In this document: positions 8,307-16,547 of the stretch, one piece after another
Layout of the letters: each line of letters opens with the position of its first letter
Numbering within the stretch: position 1 is the first letter of the stretch
Origin: Palleronia sp. THAF1
GTDB taxonomy: Bacteria; Pseudomonadota; Alphaproteobacteria; Rhodobacterales; Rhodobacteraceae
Direction of reading: 5' to 3'
Length of the DNA: 64,000 bases
Assembly: GCF_009363795.1 (NCBI RefSeq)
Contig: NZ_CP045420.1
Location: forward strand, 1,221,001 to 1,285,000
Translations under genes and position numbers: made by a program
The notes under the pieces: model-generated
Seen by the model: only the letters and a program-made list of their open reading frames with translations
Told to the model about the DNA's origin: nothing
Databases searched by the model: none

Positions 8307-9311
8307 CTAGTTCAGCATCCGCGCTTCGGCGTCCGGCAGGTAGCTGTTGTCGAACACGTCTTCGGGCGTCGGGACGGTCTGGAACTCGTAGACCGTCTGC
8401 GTCTGCTCGATGGCGCTGGCCATGCGGTCGGCGTCGACGCCACCCAGACCGTTCTCGGCCACGTAGTCGGTCAGCACATTCGCATCGATCGCCATCAGCA
8501 ACCGGCGTTTTTCCAGATCGGCGTCGGCGGCGGGGTTGCGCTTGAGCAGGGCTTCGATGGCGGCATCGGGATCGTCCATAGCCGCCTGCCAGCCCATCGC
8601 GATGGCGGTCAGAAAGCCGGTCACGGCCTCTGGGTTCGCCTCGGCGAAGTCTGTGTTCACGATGATCGCGTTGCCGTAGAGATCCACGCCGTTGTCTGCC
8701 ATCAGGATCACCGAGATATCCTCGGGATCGACGCCAAGACGTTCCAGATTAAGCGTGGACGAGAACGAGAAGCCTGTGACCGATGCAACCTCTCCTTGCG
8801 CCAGCATCGGCTCGCGCGTGGGGAAGCCGACGGGCTCTACCGTGATGGCATCCATGTCCAAGTCGTTGGCGGCGGCGAAGATCGGGAACTGTGCCCAAGC
8901 GCCATCGGGCGGCGGGGCGCCCAGCACCTTGCCCTCCAGGTCGGACGGCGCTTCGACGCCCAGCGACTTGCGGCCCACGATGGCGAAGGGGGGCTTGTCG
9001 TAGATCATCATGACGGCGGCGACGGGGGCGTCAGGGTTCTGATCCTTGAAGCGCATCAGCGAGTTGATGTCGGCGAAGCCCACCGGGAACGCGCCGGTGG
9101 CGACCTTCGGGATCGCATCCAGCGAGCCTGCGCCCTCGGTGATCGAGACATTCAGATCCTGATCCGAGAACAGCCCCTGATCGACGGCCAGCGTGTAGGG
9201 TGCGGCAGGGCCTTCGAACTTCCAGTCCAGCGCGAAGGGCATGTCTGTCTGTGCGGTGGCGGCGGTCGCGCCAAAGGCCATCAGCCCGGCCAGCGCATAT
9301 GTGATCTTCAT
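8307..9311 (-). CDS. ABC transporter substrate-binding protein, NMT1/THI5-like family
   Basis: 334 residues. A signal peptide (MKITYALAGLMAFGATAATAQ) predicts periplasmic export. The mature part starts FALDWKFEGPAAPY, characteristic of NMT1/SsuA-like binding proteins, and continues with VATGAFPVGFADINSLMRF and GFPTREPMLAQGEV. It is the first gene of the operon with the ATPase and permease that follow. No TPP-riboswitch motifs were seen in the 152 bases upstream, so a thiamine-precursor role has no support. The ligand is unknown. The start ATG at 9311 follows GGGAGAGACACCA, an acceptable ribosome site. Confidence 0.88.
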   Translation of the reverse strand: MKITYALAGLMAFGATAATAQTDMPFALDWKFEGPAAPYTLAVDQGLFSDQDLNVSITEGAGSLDAIPKVATGAFPVGFADINSLMRFKDQNPDAPVAAVMMIYDKPPFAIVGRKSLGVEAPSDLEGKVLGAPPPDGAWAQFPIFAAANDLDMDAITVEPVGFPTREPMLAQGEVASVTGFSFSSTLNLERLGVDPEDISVILMADNGVDLYGNAIIVNTDFAEANPEAVTGFLTAIAMGWQAAMDDPDAAIEALLKRNPAADADLEKRRLLMAIDANVLTDYVAENGLGGVDADRMASAIEQTQTVYEFQTVPTPEDVFDNSYLPDAEARMLN

Positions 9312-9463
9312 TGGTGTCTCTCCCGGTTCTGCGATGCGGGAAGATGGCGGGATGTTCCGCCGATCTTCAAATCGAAGGGGCGGTCTTGTGCCGCTTGCCG
9401 TCAGGAAGCCGGATCGACATGCAAGAGTCGAGAGATTCGATGAAAATTTTGGCAGAAGCCGAT

Positions 9464-9772
9464 TCAGCGGGCGGCTTTCTCGTCGATCCCGGACCGGCCT
9501 TCGCGCCGGGCGAGCTCAGCCTCGATGTCGTCAAGGCTCACATCCTGTGCCGCGCACATGACCAGCAGGTGATAAATTACATCGGCGGCTTCGGACGTCA
9601 GCCGCGTCCGGTCGCCCTTGACCGCTTCGATAATCGCCTCGACCGCTTCCTCGCCGAATTTCTCGGCGCATTTCTCGGGGCCTTTCGCCAGTAGCTTGGC
9701 CGTCCAGCTTGTGTCCGGGTCCGCGCCCTTGCGGGTTTCGATGGTGGCCGCAAGGCGGGATAGGGCGGTCAT
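9464..9772 (-). CDS. hisE: Phosphoribosyl-ATP pyrophosphatase HisE
   Basis: 102 residues from the ATG at 9772, which overlaps the hisF stop by four bases (ATGA). The HisE/MazG-like core is clear: [26 protein letters not shown] and [15 protein letters not shown], whose acidic residues bind Mg2+. It hydrolyses phosphoribosyl-ATP to phosphoribosyl-AMP in the second step of histidine synthesis. The longer frame to 10162 is only hisF read in another frame. Confidence 0.95.
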   Translation of the reverse strand: MTALSRLAATIETRKGADPDTSWTAKLLAKGPEKCAEKFGEEAVEAIIEAVKGDRTRLTSEAADVIYHLLVMCAAQDVSLDDIEAELARREGRSGIDEKAAR

Positions 9773-10530
9773 GCCAGCCTCATGGGGATACCGGCAGCCG
9801 CCATATGAGCCTTCGCCTCGCCGATGGTGAAGTCGCCGAAGTGGAAGATGGAGGCGGCCAGCACCGCCGATGCGCCCCCCTCGATCACACCATCGACCAA
9901 GTGATCCAATGTGCCGACCCCGCCAGAGGCGATCACGGGCACCGACACCGCATCGCTGATCGCGCGGGTCAGGGGCAGGTTGAAGCCCGCCCGCGTGCCG
10001 TCGCGGTCCATACTGGTCAGTAAGATTTCTCCAGCCCCTTTGGCCACGACCGTCCGCGCGAACTCTACAGCGTCGATGCCCGTTTCGCGACGCCCGCCGT
10101 GGGTGAAAATCTCCCACCGGCCCGGCGCGACGCCTTTCGCGTCGATGGCCACCACGATGCACTGGCTGCCGAAGCGTTCCGCCGCCTCGGACACCACATC
10201 GGGGCGGGCAACGGCGGCGGAGTTGAACGATACCTTGTCGGCGCCCGCCAGCAGCAGGTCGCGCACATCGTCAGCCGTGCGTACACCACCGCCGATTGTC
10301 AGCGGCATGAAGCAGTGTTCCGCCGTGCGGCGCACCAGATCGAACATCGTGCCACGGTTTTCGTGGGTGGCGTGGATGTCAAGGAAGCACAGCTCGTCCG
10401 CGCCGGCCGCATCGTAGGCGATGGCGGCTTCCACCGGATCGCCAGCGTCGCGCAGGTCAACGAAATTCACGCCTTTGACCACGCGCCCGTCGGCCACGTC
10501 AAGGCAGGGGATGATGCGTGTCTTCAGCAT
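9769..10530 (-). CDS. hisF: Imidazole glycerol phosphate synthase subunit HisF
   Basis: 253 residues from the ATG at 10530 ([20 protein letters not shown]), preceded by AAGGATT. It is a (beta/alpha)8 barrel with the catalytic Asp in CLDV, the second Asp in VVAIDAK, and phosphate-binding Gly motifs ([17 protein letters not shown]). With HisH it makes imidazole glycerol phosphate and AICAR. HisH is not in the window. hisA, normally a direct neighbour, lies 11 kb away at 21.8-22.5 kb on the same strand. The upstream frame to 10626 overlaps the divergent DUF302 gene leader and is not used. Confidence 0.96.
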   Translation of the reverse strand: MLKTRIIPCLDVADGRVVKGVNFVDLRDAGDPVEAAIAYDAAGADELCFLDIHATHENRGTMFDLVRRTAEHCFMPLTIGGGVRTADDVRDLLLAGADKVSFNSAAVARPDVVSEAAERFGSQCIVVAIDAKGVAPGRWEIFTHGGRRETGIDAVEFARTVVAKGAGEILLTSMDRDGTRAGFNLPLTRAISDAVSVPVIASGGVGTLDHLVDGVIEGGASAVLAASIFHFGDFTIGEAKAHMAAAGIPMRLA

Positions 10531-10626
10531 GGGCAATCCTTTCGGGTGTCCAGATGCCCCACGCGGGCCAGCGGCGCAAGGGAACCCGCGCGCCCGCCAA
10601 AGGTTGGCCGGTAAATGGAGGATCAC

Positions 10627-11067
10627 ATGAACCGCACAATTCTAGCCACCGCCCTTGCCCTGACCGCCGCCCCGGCCCTGGCCGAAATCGAACGGATGGA
10701 GGCGCAAGGCTCTGTCGATGACGCGTTCTCGCGTCTCGAAAACGCCGTTGAAAGCGCAGGCGCCACTATTTTCGCCACCGTCGATCACGGCTCGGGCGCC
10801 GCCGATGCCGGGATGGAGCTGAACGCGTCCAAGCTTCTGATCTTCGGCAATCCGCAATTGGGCACGCCCGTGATGCAGGAAGACATGCTGGCTGGTCTGG
10901 TCCTGCCGTTGAAGATGCTGGTCTATTCCGACGGCGATCAGACCTACGTCGCCTATGAAGAGATCGAAGAAAGCCTCGACGATCTGGACGTGGATGACGA
11001 CCTGGAGGTTCTGGAGAAGATCGAAGGCGCCTTGCAGAACTTTGCAACCGCAGCCGTAGGCAACTAG
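10627..11067 (+). CDS. DUF302 family protein with signal peptide
   Basis: 146 residues. GGAGG five bases before the ATG at 10627 sets the start. A signal peptide ([18 protein letters not shown]) is followed by a DUF302-type domain: [41 protein letters not shown] and [22 protein letters not shown]302 proteins are small periplasmic or cytoplasmic proteins of unknown function. An acidic stretch lies near the C-terminus ([15 protein letters not shown]). The gene is divergent from hisF and converges with lacI, the stop codons sharing one CTAG. Confidence 0.85.
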   Translation: MNRTILATALALTAAPALAEIERMEAQGSVDDAFSRLENAVESAGATIFATVDHGSGAADAGMELNASKLLIFGNPQLGTPVMQEDMLAGLVLPLKMLVYSDGDQTYVAYEEIEESLDDLDVDDDLEVLEKIEGALQNFATAAVGN

Positions 11068-12053
11068 GTCCGCGCAGGGCCGGTCGAGCCGCGTTCGACC
11101 ACCCGGCAGGCCAGCTCGACCCGTTTGGCGGGCTGGTCGGGTTTGGCAACCGTATCGCGCAGCAGGTCCAAGGCCACCGCGCCCAATTCGGCCATCGGGA
11201 TTTCGACAGCTGACAGCGGCGGCGATTGCAACGCGCATTGCGGCATCCCGTCGAAGCCCATCACGCTGACATCGCCGGGCACGTTTATTCCAATCCGCGA
11301 CAGCGCCATCAACGCGCCCACCGCCAGACTGTCGCCCGCCGCCAAAAGGGCGGTGGCGTCGCGTCCGCCCGTGAACCACTCCGTCACCGCCTGCGCCGCA
11401 AGGGCGGGCACCCAGTCCGACACCTCTATTATCGTATCCGGCACCAGGCCCGCGATCTCCATCCGCTCGCGCCACCCAGCCCGCCGCCGTGCGATGGTGC
11501 GCCGATCGCCACAGGTCAGGAACGCGATCCTGCGATGCCCCAGCGCGATCAGCCGATCCGTCGCCCGCGCCGCGGCGATGGAATTGTTCGGCGCGGCAGA
11601 AGAGAGTTGCATCTCGGGATCGTCCGCGTTGACGAGCACGCAGGGCAGGCCGGTCGCCCGCATCTCGGCGATCTGGTCATCACCGGGAGACAGCAGCAGG
11701 TAGCCCATCGCATCGTCGTCTGGTCGGATCGCATCAATGAGCCGCCCATCGGCTGCGCGCAATTCCAGCGTCAGATCGTGCAGCGCCGCGCGGGCGCGCA
11801 GGCCCTCCAGCACATGCAGGGTGAACTGGCTGCGGGCGGCGTCGGTCATTGCGGCTTGCCCGGCGATCAGGATCGCTTTGCGACCGGCCATCGCCAAAGG
11901 CAGGGGATAGCCCAGCGTCACGGCAGCGGCGTGGATCTTGTCGCGTAGATCGGGGCGCACGCCGGGCCGTTTCGCCAGCGCCCGGCTGACCGTCGCAGCC
12001 GACACGCCGCAATGGCGCGCAAGGTCGTCCAGCGTGATCCGGCGTTTTTCCAT
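11064..12053 (-). CDS. LacI family transcriptional regulator of the uronate cluster
   Basis: 329 residues. The N-terminal LacI helix-turn-helix is standard (TLDDLARHCGVSAATVSRAL), with the hinge helix near residue 45-55. It is followed by a periplasmic-binding-protein-like effector domain (MGYLLLSPGDDQIAEM, ALGHRRIAFLTCGDRR, DVSVMGFDGMPQCAL). It is divergent from the GH105-KduI-transporter operon, 75 bases away, and the intervening DNA holds a CTTGCGCAAG palindrome. The likely role is repression of that operon, relieved by an uronate breakdown product. The effector is inferred only from context. Confidence 0.9.
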   Translation of the reverse strand: MEKRRITLDDLARHCGVSAATVSRALAKRPGVRPDLRDKIHAAAVTLGYPLPLAMAGRKAILIAGQAAMTDAARSQFTLHVLEGLRARAALHDLTLELRAADGRLIDAIRPDDDAMGYLLLSPGDDQIAEMRATGLPCVLVNADDPEMQLSSAAPNNSIAAARATDRLIALGHRRIAFLTCGDRRTIARRRAGWRERMEIAGLVPDTIIEVSDWVPALAAQAVTEWFTGGRDATALLAAGDSLAVGALMALSRIGINVPGDVSVMGFDGMPQCALQSPPLSAVEIPMAELGAVALDLLRDTVAKPDQPAKRVELACRVVERGSTGPART

Positions 12054-12065
12054 GTAAACCGACCT

Positions 12066-12090
12066 GCAAGAATCTTACGTCTTGCGCAAG
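12066..12090. promoter_or_regulatory. Candidate LacI-family operator between the divergent lacI and GH105 genes
   Basis: A perfect 10-bp palindrome CTTGCGCAAG (12081-12090) overlaps a wider inverted repeat, GCAAGA (12066-12071) and TCTTGC (12080-12085). LacI regulators typically bind palindromes with a central CG. The location, 13 to 37 bases upstream of the lacI start and 38 bases before the GH105 start, would let one site control both promoters. Confidence 0.55.
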
Positions 12091-12128
12091 GCGAGGGCCG
12101 GGATCAGCGTGCAAGGGCGGAGGAACCG

Positions 12129-13202
12129 ATGAACGTCAAGACTACCCTGTCCCCCACGCTAAACCAGCTTGTCGCCGGTCTGACCGGGCTGCGCCATGAA
12201 GGTCAGTTCGACGAGCCGAACCTTGACGGGACAGCGGGCGATTACATCAGTTTCGATGGATGGGAATGGCCGCAGGGCGTTGGCCTGTTCGGTCTGGCGA
12301 AGCTGTGGCTTGCGACCGGTGATGACAGGTTGCGCGACGTGCTGGAAGGCTATTACGCAAAGTGGCTGGAACGCGGTCTTCCCGAGCGGAACGTCAACAC
12401 TACGGCCCCCATGCTTGCCCTATCGATCCTGTGGCGCGAGAATCAGGATGATCGCTGGCAGCCCGCTATGGACGATTGGGCCAATTGGCTGATGCGTGAC
12501 GCCCCCCGCACGCAGGAAGGCGGCTTCCAGCATGACGTATCCGACAAGATCAACGACGGAGAGTTGTGGGACGACACGCTCTACATGGTTGCCCTGTTTC
12601 TGGCGTCCTACGGCGACTCCTCTGGCCGCCGCGATCTGGTGGACGAGGCCGAGCGTCAGTTCCTGGTCCATACACGCCACCTGTCCGACCCCGAAACAGG
12701 TCTTTGGTTCCACGGCTGGACCTTCCATGGCCGTCACAACTTCGCCCGTGCCCTATGGGCGCGCGGCAATGCTTGGGTGACGGCGGGGCTGGTTGACCTG
12801 CCGGAACTGTGCCGGCTGTCGCCCTCGGTCTCTGCTTATCTGCAGGACGTGCTCACGACCCAGATCGCGGCGCTGTTGCCGATGCAAACCGAAGATGGCG
12901 CGTGGCGGACCCTGCTGGACGATCCGAGTTCCTACGAGGAAACGAGCGCCACGGCGGGCATCGCCTATGGGCTGATGAAGGCGGCACGGCTGGGACTTGC
13001 GGGCCGCGATGCCGCGCAGGCCGGACGGCGCGGCGCGGCCTACGTCGAGCGCCAGATCGACGCGGCGGGCGTTGTCGGCGGCGTGTCCTACGGCACGCGC
13101 ATGGGCCACGATCTGCAATTCTACCGCGACATTCCCATCCAGCCCACCGGCTACGGCCAGGCGCTGGCGATACTCTGTCTGACCGAGGCGATGCACCCAT
13201 GA
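12129..13202 (+). CDS. GH105 unsaturated uronyl hydrolase (YteR/RhiN-like)
   Basis: 357 residues from the ATG at 12129, preceded by GGAGG. The fold is the (alpha/alpha)6 toroid of GH88/GH105: YISFDGWEWPQGVGLFGLAKLW near the N-terminus, the catalytic-region motif DGELWDDTLYMV with Asp148/Asp149, and FHGWTFHGRHNFARALWARGNAW. Family members hydrate the double bond of an unsaturated uronic acid at the non-reducing end of lyase-generated oligosaccharides, releasing a 5-keto-uronate. There is no signal peptide, so it acts after import. It is the first gene of the operon and overlaps kduI by four bases. Confidence 0.9.
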   Translation: MNVKTTLSPTLNQLVAGLTGLRHEGQFDEPNLDGTAGDYISFDGWEWPQGVGLFGLAKLWLATGDDRLRDVLEGYYAKWLERGLPERNVNTTAPMLALSILWRENQDDRWQPAMDDWANWLMRDAPRTQEGGFQHDVSDKINDGELWDDTLYMVALFLASYGDSSGRRDLVDEAERQFLVHTRHLSDPETGLWFHGWTFHGRHNFARALWARGNAWVTAGLVDLPELCRLSPSVSAYLQDVLTTQIAALLPMQTEDGAWRTLLDDPSSYEETSATAGIAYGLMKAARLGLAGRDAAQAGRRGAAYVERQIDAAGVVGGVSYGTRMGHDLQFYRDIPIQPTGYGQALAILCLTEAMHP

Positions 13203-14032
13203 CCACAACCTGGACCACCCGCTACGGCGCGTCGCCTGCGCAGATCGACGGCATGTCGACCGACGCGCTGCGCTCCGAATTCCTGATGCCCGCGCTGTGG
13301 GCCAACGGCGAAGCGCGCCTCGTCTACACCCACGTTGACCGGATGGTCGTGGCGGGCATCTGCCCCGATGACGCCCCGATCCAGATCGGCGACGGCACAG
13401 AGGTCGGCACCGATCATCTGTTCCAGGCGCGTGAGGGTGGCATCGCCAACCTTGGCGACAAGCCGGGCACCGTGACCGTGGATGGCGAAGCGTTCAATCT
13501 TGCGCCCCGCGATATCATTTACGTCGGGCGTGGCGCGCAGGACGTCGCACTGTCGGGGCAGGGCGCGCGCTTTTATTTGAACTCGGTGCCCGCCGGTGCC
13601 GATCACCCGAACCGCCTGATCACCAAGGCCGAGTCCAAGCCCGTCACGATGGGCGACGAAGCAAAGTCCAACAAGCGCACCCTGCGCATGTATATCCACC
13701 CCGAAGTCTCGCCCTCGTGCCTGCTGCTGATGGGGATCACCGACCCCGCGCCCGGCAGCATCTGGAATACCATGCCACCCCACACGCACGAACGCCGGAT
13801 GGAGGCGTATTTCTACTTCGACATGTCCGACGAAGACCGCGTCATGCACTTCATGGGCAAGCCCGACTGCACACGCCACATGGTCGTGGCGGCGGGTGTC
13901 GGCGTGCTGTCCCCCGCCTGGTCCATTCACATGGGCGCGGGCACTGGCCCCTACGCCTTCGTCTGGGGCATGACGGGAGAGAACCAAGTCTATCAGGAAA
14001 TGTCGCCCGTCGCCGTGAAGGACCTGAAGTGA
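13199..14032 (+). CDS. kduI: 5-dehydro-4-deoxy-D-glucuronate isomerase KduI
   Basis: 277 residues. It starts at an ATGA overlap with the GH105 stop. It is a KduI-type double cupin: RSEFLMPALWANGEARLVYTHVDR, the IIYVGRGAQDVALSG segment and the metal-binding PPHTHERRMEAYFYFD with two His and a Glu. It converts 5-keto-4-deoxyuronate to 2,5-diketo-3-deoxygluconate, the step directly after the GH105 product. KduD, a KDG kinase and an aldolase are not in this window, so the rest of the pathway must be elsewhere. Confidence 0.95.
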   Translation: MTTTWTTRYGASPAQIDGMSTDALRSEFLMPALWANGEARLVYTHVDRMVVAGICPDDAPIQIGDGTEVGTDHLFQAREGGIANLGDKPGTVTVDGEAFNLAPRDIIYVGRGAQDVALSGQGARFYLNSVPAGADHPNRLITKAESKPVTMGDEAKSNKRTLRMYIHPEVSPSCLLLMGITDPAPGSIWNTMPPHTHERRMEAYFYFDMSDEDRVMHFMGKPDCTRHMVVAAGVGVLSPAWSIHMGAGTGPYAFVWGMTGENQVYQEMSPVAVKDLK

Positions 14033-16500
14033 CCCATCTGACCCGTCCATTGGTCCATGGCGCACCCGTCACCCTGTGGCGGCACTCGGATGTGACCGAG
14101 CAACCATGGGACGTGGCCGAGCGCCCCAAGGAGGGCGAGATGGATCCGTTCTTCTTCATGACGAAAGAGCGCAACTTCATCCCGCACGAATACCCCTGCC
14201 GCACCGAGTTCGCCGAACGCTACCGGGGCGCCGCGGTCGAGGAGCGCGCGACGGGCTCGGCGGATCGCAACTGGCTGGGCTTCGGCTCGCCCCGGTTGGA
14301 TCTGTCTGGCTTTTGGTTCCGCGCGACCCGGATCGCGGCGCGTGCGGAAGTTCTGCTGATCGCGGATCGTGCCGGACGGGCGACGCTGCGGCTGGCCACC
14401 TGTGGCGGCGCTGTGCTGCGGGTGAATGGCGCGCCCGTGCTGTCGATGTCCGACTACCGACGCAACTTCGAGACGGAGGCGGAGGTCTTCGTCGACCTGG
14501 ACGAAGGCGAAAACCGCGTCGTTCTATTCTTCGATGATCTGGCCGAGCGCGATACGCGGTTCTATGCGCAACTGACCTACGTAGACGGCCCGGACGCCGC
14601 GCAAGCCATCGAAGCGCCACAGGCCGCTGCGCAGATCGAGGCGCTTCTGGGTGAGATGCACTTCGAGCGCGTCGCCCATGATGGCGGTCCGCTGACGATC
14701 CTGCTGCCGCGACCAACCTCCGTGCCGCTGACTGCCGACGTGCGTATTGCGGGTGACTTCATGTCCCACGATACCGCACCCCAGCGGCGCGCAACGCTGG
14801 CAGCGGGGGCGGACCGGATCGAATTGGGCGACGCGTCAGACCTGCCCGCAGACTTCCGTCACGTGGAGGTGACGCTAGAGACCGACGGCTTTGCCGCCAC
14901 GCGCGTTTTGGGCACCGAGATTTCGCACGCCACCGCCCAAGGCCCCGCCCCGACAGGCGAAGCGGCCCGCATCGCCGAGGCGCTGGCCCATGTGGCACAG
15001 CATGGCGAGGCAGACACCGTCGCAGCCCTTGCACGGCTTGCCACCGGCGATGGCGGCGCGAGCACCCGCGCGATGATCGAGGCCAGCTTGCCGCGGATCG
15101 ACGCCTGCTGGGATTGCGCCGATTTCGCTCTGGTCCCGCTGATCGTGGGCCGCACGCTGTACCCAGAACTGCTGGGCGATCTGGCCGACCGCATCGACCA
15201 GACGATCCAAGGCTACCGATACTGGATGGACGAACCGGGCAACGACGTGCAGTGGTATTTCTCTGAAAACCACGCGCTGCTGTTCCACACCGCCGCTCAC
15301 CTTGGGGGCGCGCTGCTGCCTGATGCAACCTTCCGCCGTTCCGGTCGCTCCGGCGCGGAGCAATCACGGATTGGAGCCGAACGCCTGCGCGCCTGGTTCG
15401 ATCATTTCGAGCAGTGGGAGATGGCGGAATTTAACTCCTCTCCCTACTTCCCCATCGACCTGAAGGGTCTGACTGCGATCCATGCGTGCTCGCCCGACGC
15501 CGCGCTGCGTAACCGCGCCGCCAAGGGCATCGCGCGGCTGATCGAGTTGGTCGCGAACAGCGCACACAATGGCATCCTGACGGCAGCGCAGGGGCGCAGC
15601 TACGAGCATTCCTTGCGCGCCACATGTACCGCCGAACTGTCCGCCATCGGGCGGATGCTTTGGGGCACCGGCAGCTACGGCGCGCGGTTCCATGCTTTGC
15701 CCGGCCTGGCCATCTGCATCCGCGACCGTGGGCTGGTGCTGCCTGATCTGACCGACCGCGCCACGTGGGACCGCGACGACGCGCAGGAGTGGACGTTCGC
15801 GCAAGGCGAAGGCCGGATCGCGAAGCTGTATCATCACAAGACACGCGATCACGCGATGGGGTCTACGGCGGCCTACCGCTGGGGCGATTGGGGATACCAG
15901 GAAACGCTGATCCATCTGCGCATGGGCACCGATCCCAATGCACAGGTCTGGATCAACCACCCCGGAGAGGTCATCCATTCGGGCTACGGTCGCCCATCTT
16001 ACTGGGGCGGATCGGCCAGTGTGCCGCGCGTCCAGCAGTATCGCGATCTGGCTCTCGTCCGGTTCAATGGGCACCCCAGCCAACCGGATTTCACCCATGC
16101 ATGGTTTCCCCGCGCGGCCTTCGACGCCAGCCGCGTGCAGGGCGATATGGCTCTCGCGCAGGCCGGGGGGGCGCAACTGATGCTGAAAGCCTCCGGCGCG
16201 CTGGAAGAGATGATCCAAGGCCCCACCGCCGGAACCGAACTGCGGCTTGCCGGTCGGGACGGGTGGTGGCTTGTGCGGTTGGGTTCTACGCGCCAGCATG
16301 GCGACAGATTCGCCAAGCGCTTCGAAGGGCTTGCACCGATCGAACAGGCAGACGGCACCATAGCTCTGGACGATCCTGACTATGGAGCTGTCCGCTTTCA
16401 TCCCTCTGGCCGGATCGACGCCGAGGGAAGACAGATCGACCCCGCATCGTTTACCGTTGTGGGAGAGCGTCGGACCCTGCCGCTGAACGGGCAGGATTGA
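14029..16500 (+). CDS. Large protein of unknown family in the uronate operon; possible toroid-fold polysaccharide lyase or hydrolase
   Basis: 823 residues. Translation probably starts at GTG 14029, overlapping the kduI stop. No signal peptide is seen, so it is predicted cytoplasmic. I do not recognise a named family. Residues 60-270 look like beta-rich accessory modules (LRLATCGGAVLRVNGAPVL, NRVVLFFDDLAE). Residues 320-590 are helical and contain SENHALLFHTAAHLGG (Asn414, His415), FNSSPYFPIDLKGL (Tyr473, Asp477) and RSYEHSL (His527). Residues 600-823 look like a beta sandwich with DHAMGSTAAYRWGDWGYQE (His608) and VWINHPGEVIHSG. This helical-barrel plus beta-sheet layout with Asn-His and Tyr residues recalls heparinase II/III-type enzymes, but that is inference. 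Context suggests action on uronic-acid oligosaccharides. Confidence 0.75.
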   Translation: MTHLTRPLVHGAPVTLWRHSDVTEQPWDVAERPKEGEMDPFFFMTKERNFIPHEYPCRTEFAERYRGAAVEERATGSADRNWLGFGSPRLDLSGFWFRATRIAARAEVLLIADRAGRATLRLATCGGAVLRVNGAPVLSMSDYRRNFETEAEVFVDLDEGENRVVLFFDDLAERDTRFYAQLTYVDGPDAAQAIEAPQAAAQIEALLGEMHFERVAHDGGPLTILLPRPTSVPLTADVRIAGDFMSHDTAPQRRATLAAGADRIELGDASDLPADFRHVEVTLETDGFAATRVLGTEISHATAQGPAPTGEAARIAEALAHVAQHGEADTVAALARLATGDGGASTRAMIEASLPRIDACWDCADFALVPLIVGRTLYPELLGDLADRIDQTIQGYRYWMDEPGNDVQWYFSENHALLFHTAAHLGGALLPDATFRRSGRSGAEQSRIGAERLRAWFDHFEQWEMAEFNSSPYFPIDLKGLTAIHACSPDAALRNRAAKGIARLIELVANSAHNGILTAAQGRSYEHSLRATCTAELSAIGRMLWGTGSYGARFHALPGLAICIRDRGLVLPDLTDRATWDRDDAQEWTFAQGEGRIAKLYHHKTRDHAMGSTAAYRWGDWGYQETLIHLRMGTDPNAQVWINHPGEVIHSGYGRPSYWGGSASVPRVQQYRDLALVRFNGHPSQPDFTHAWFPRAAFDASRVQGDMALAQAGGAQLMLKASGALEEMIQGPTAGTELRLAGRDGWWLVRLGSTRQHGDRFAKRFEGLAPIEQADGTIALDDPDYGAVRFHPSGRIDAEGRQIDPASFTVVGERRTLPLNGQD

Positions 16501-16512
16501 CGTCAACCGAAA

Positions 16513-16529
16513 GGCCCCGAAAAGGGGCC
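16513..16529 (+). promoter_or_regulatory. Hairpin ahead of the sugar-binding protein gene
   Basis: GGCCCC and GGGGCC arms (six base pairs, five-base loop) lie 13 bases after the preceding stop and 18 bases before the next start. There is no T-run after the arm. It may define or protect the 5' end of the binding-protein message after processing. Confidence 0.5.
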
Positions 16530-16547
16530 GACCAAGGGAGGAAGACC

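Noticed and set aside
9312-9463. Possible TPP riboswitch upstream of the NMT1-like binding protein
   Set aside because: The family includes thiamine-precursor transporters, but I found no CTGAGA or matching TPP-box elements in the leader.
12809-13198. Long frame extending upstream of kduI
   Set aside because: It is an out-of-frame reading of the GH105 gene. KduI begins at the ATGA junction at 13199.
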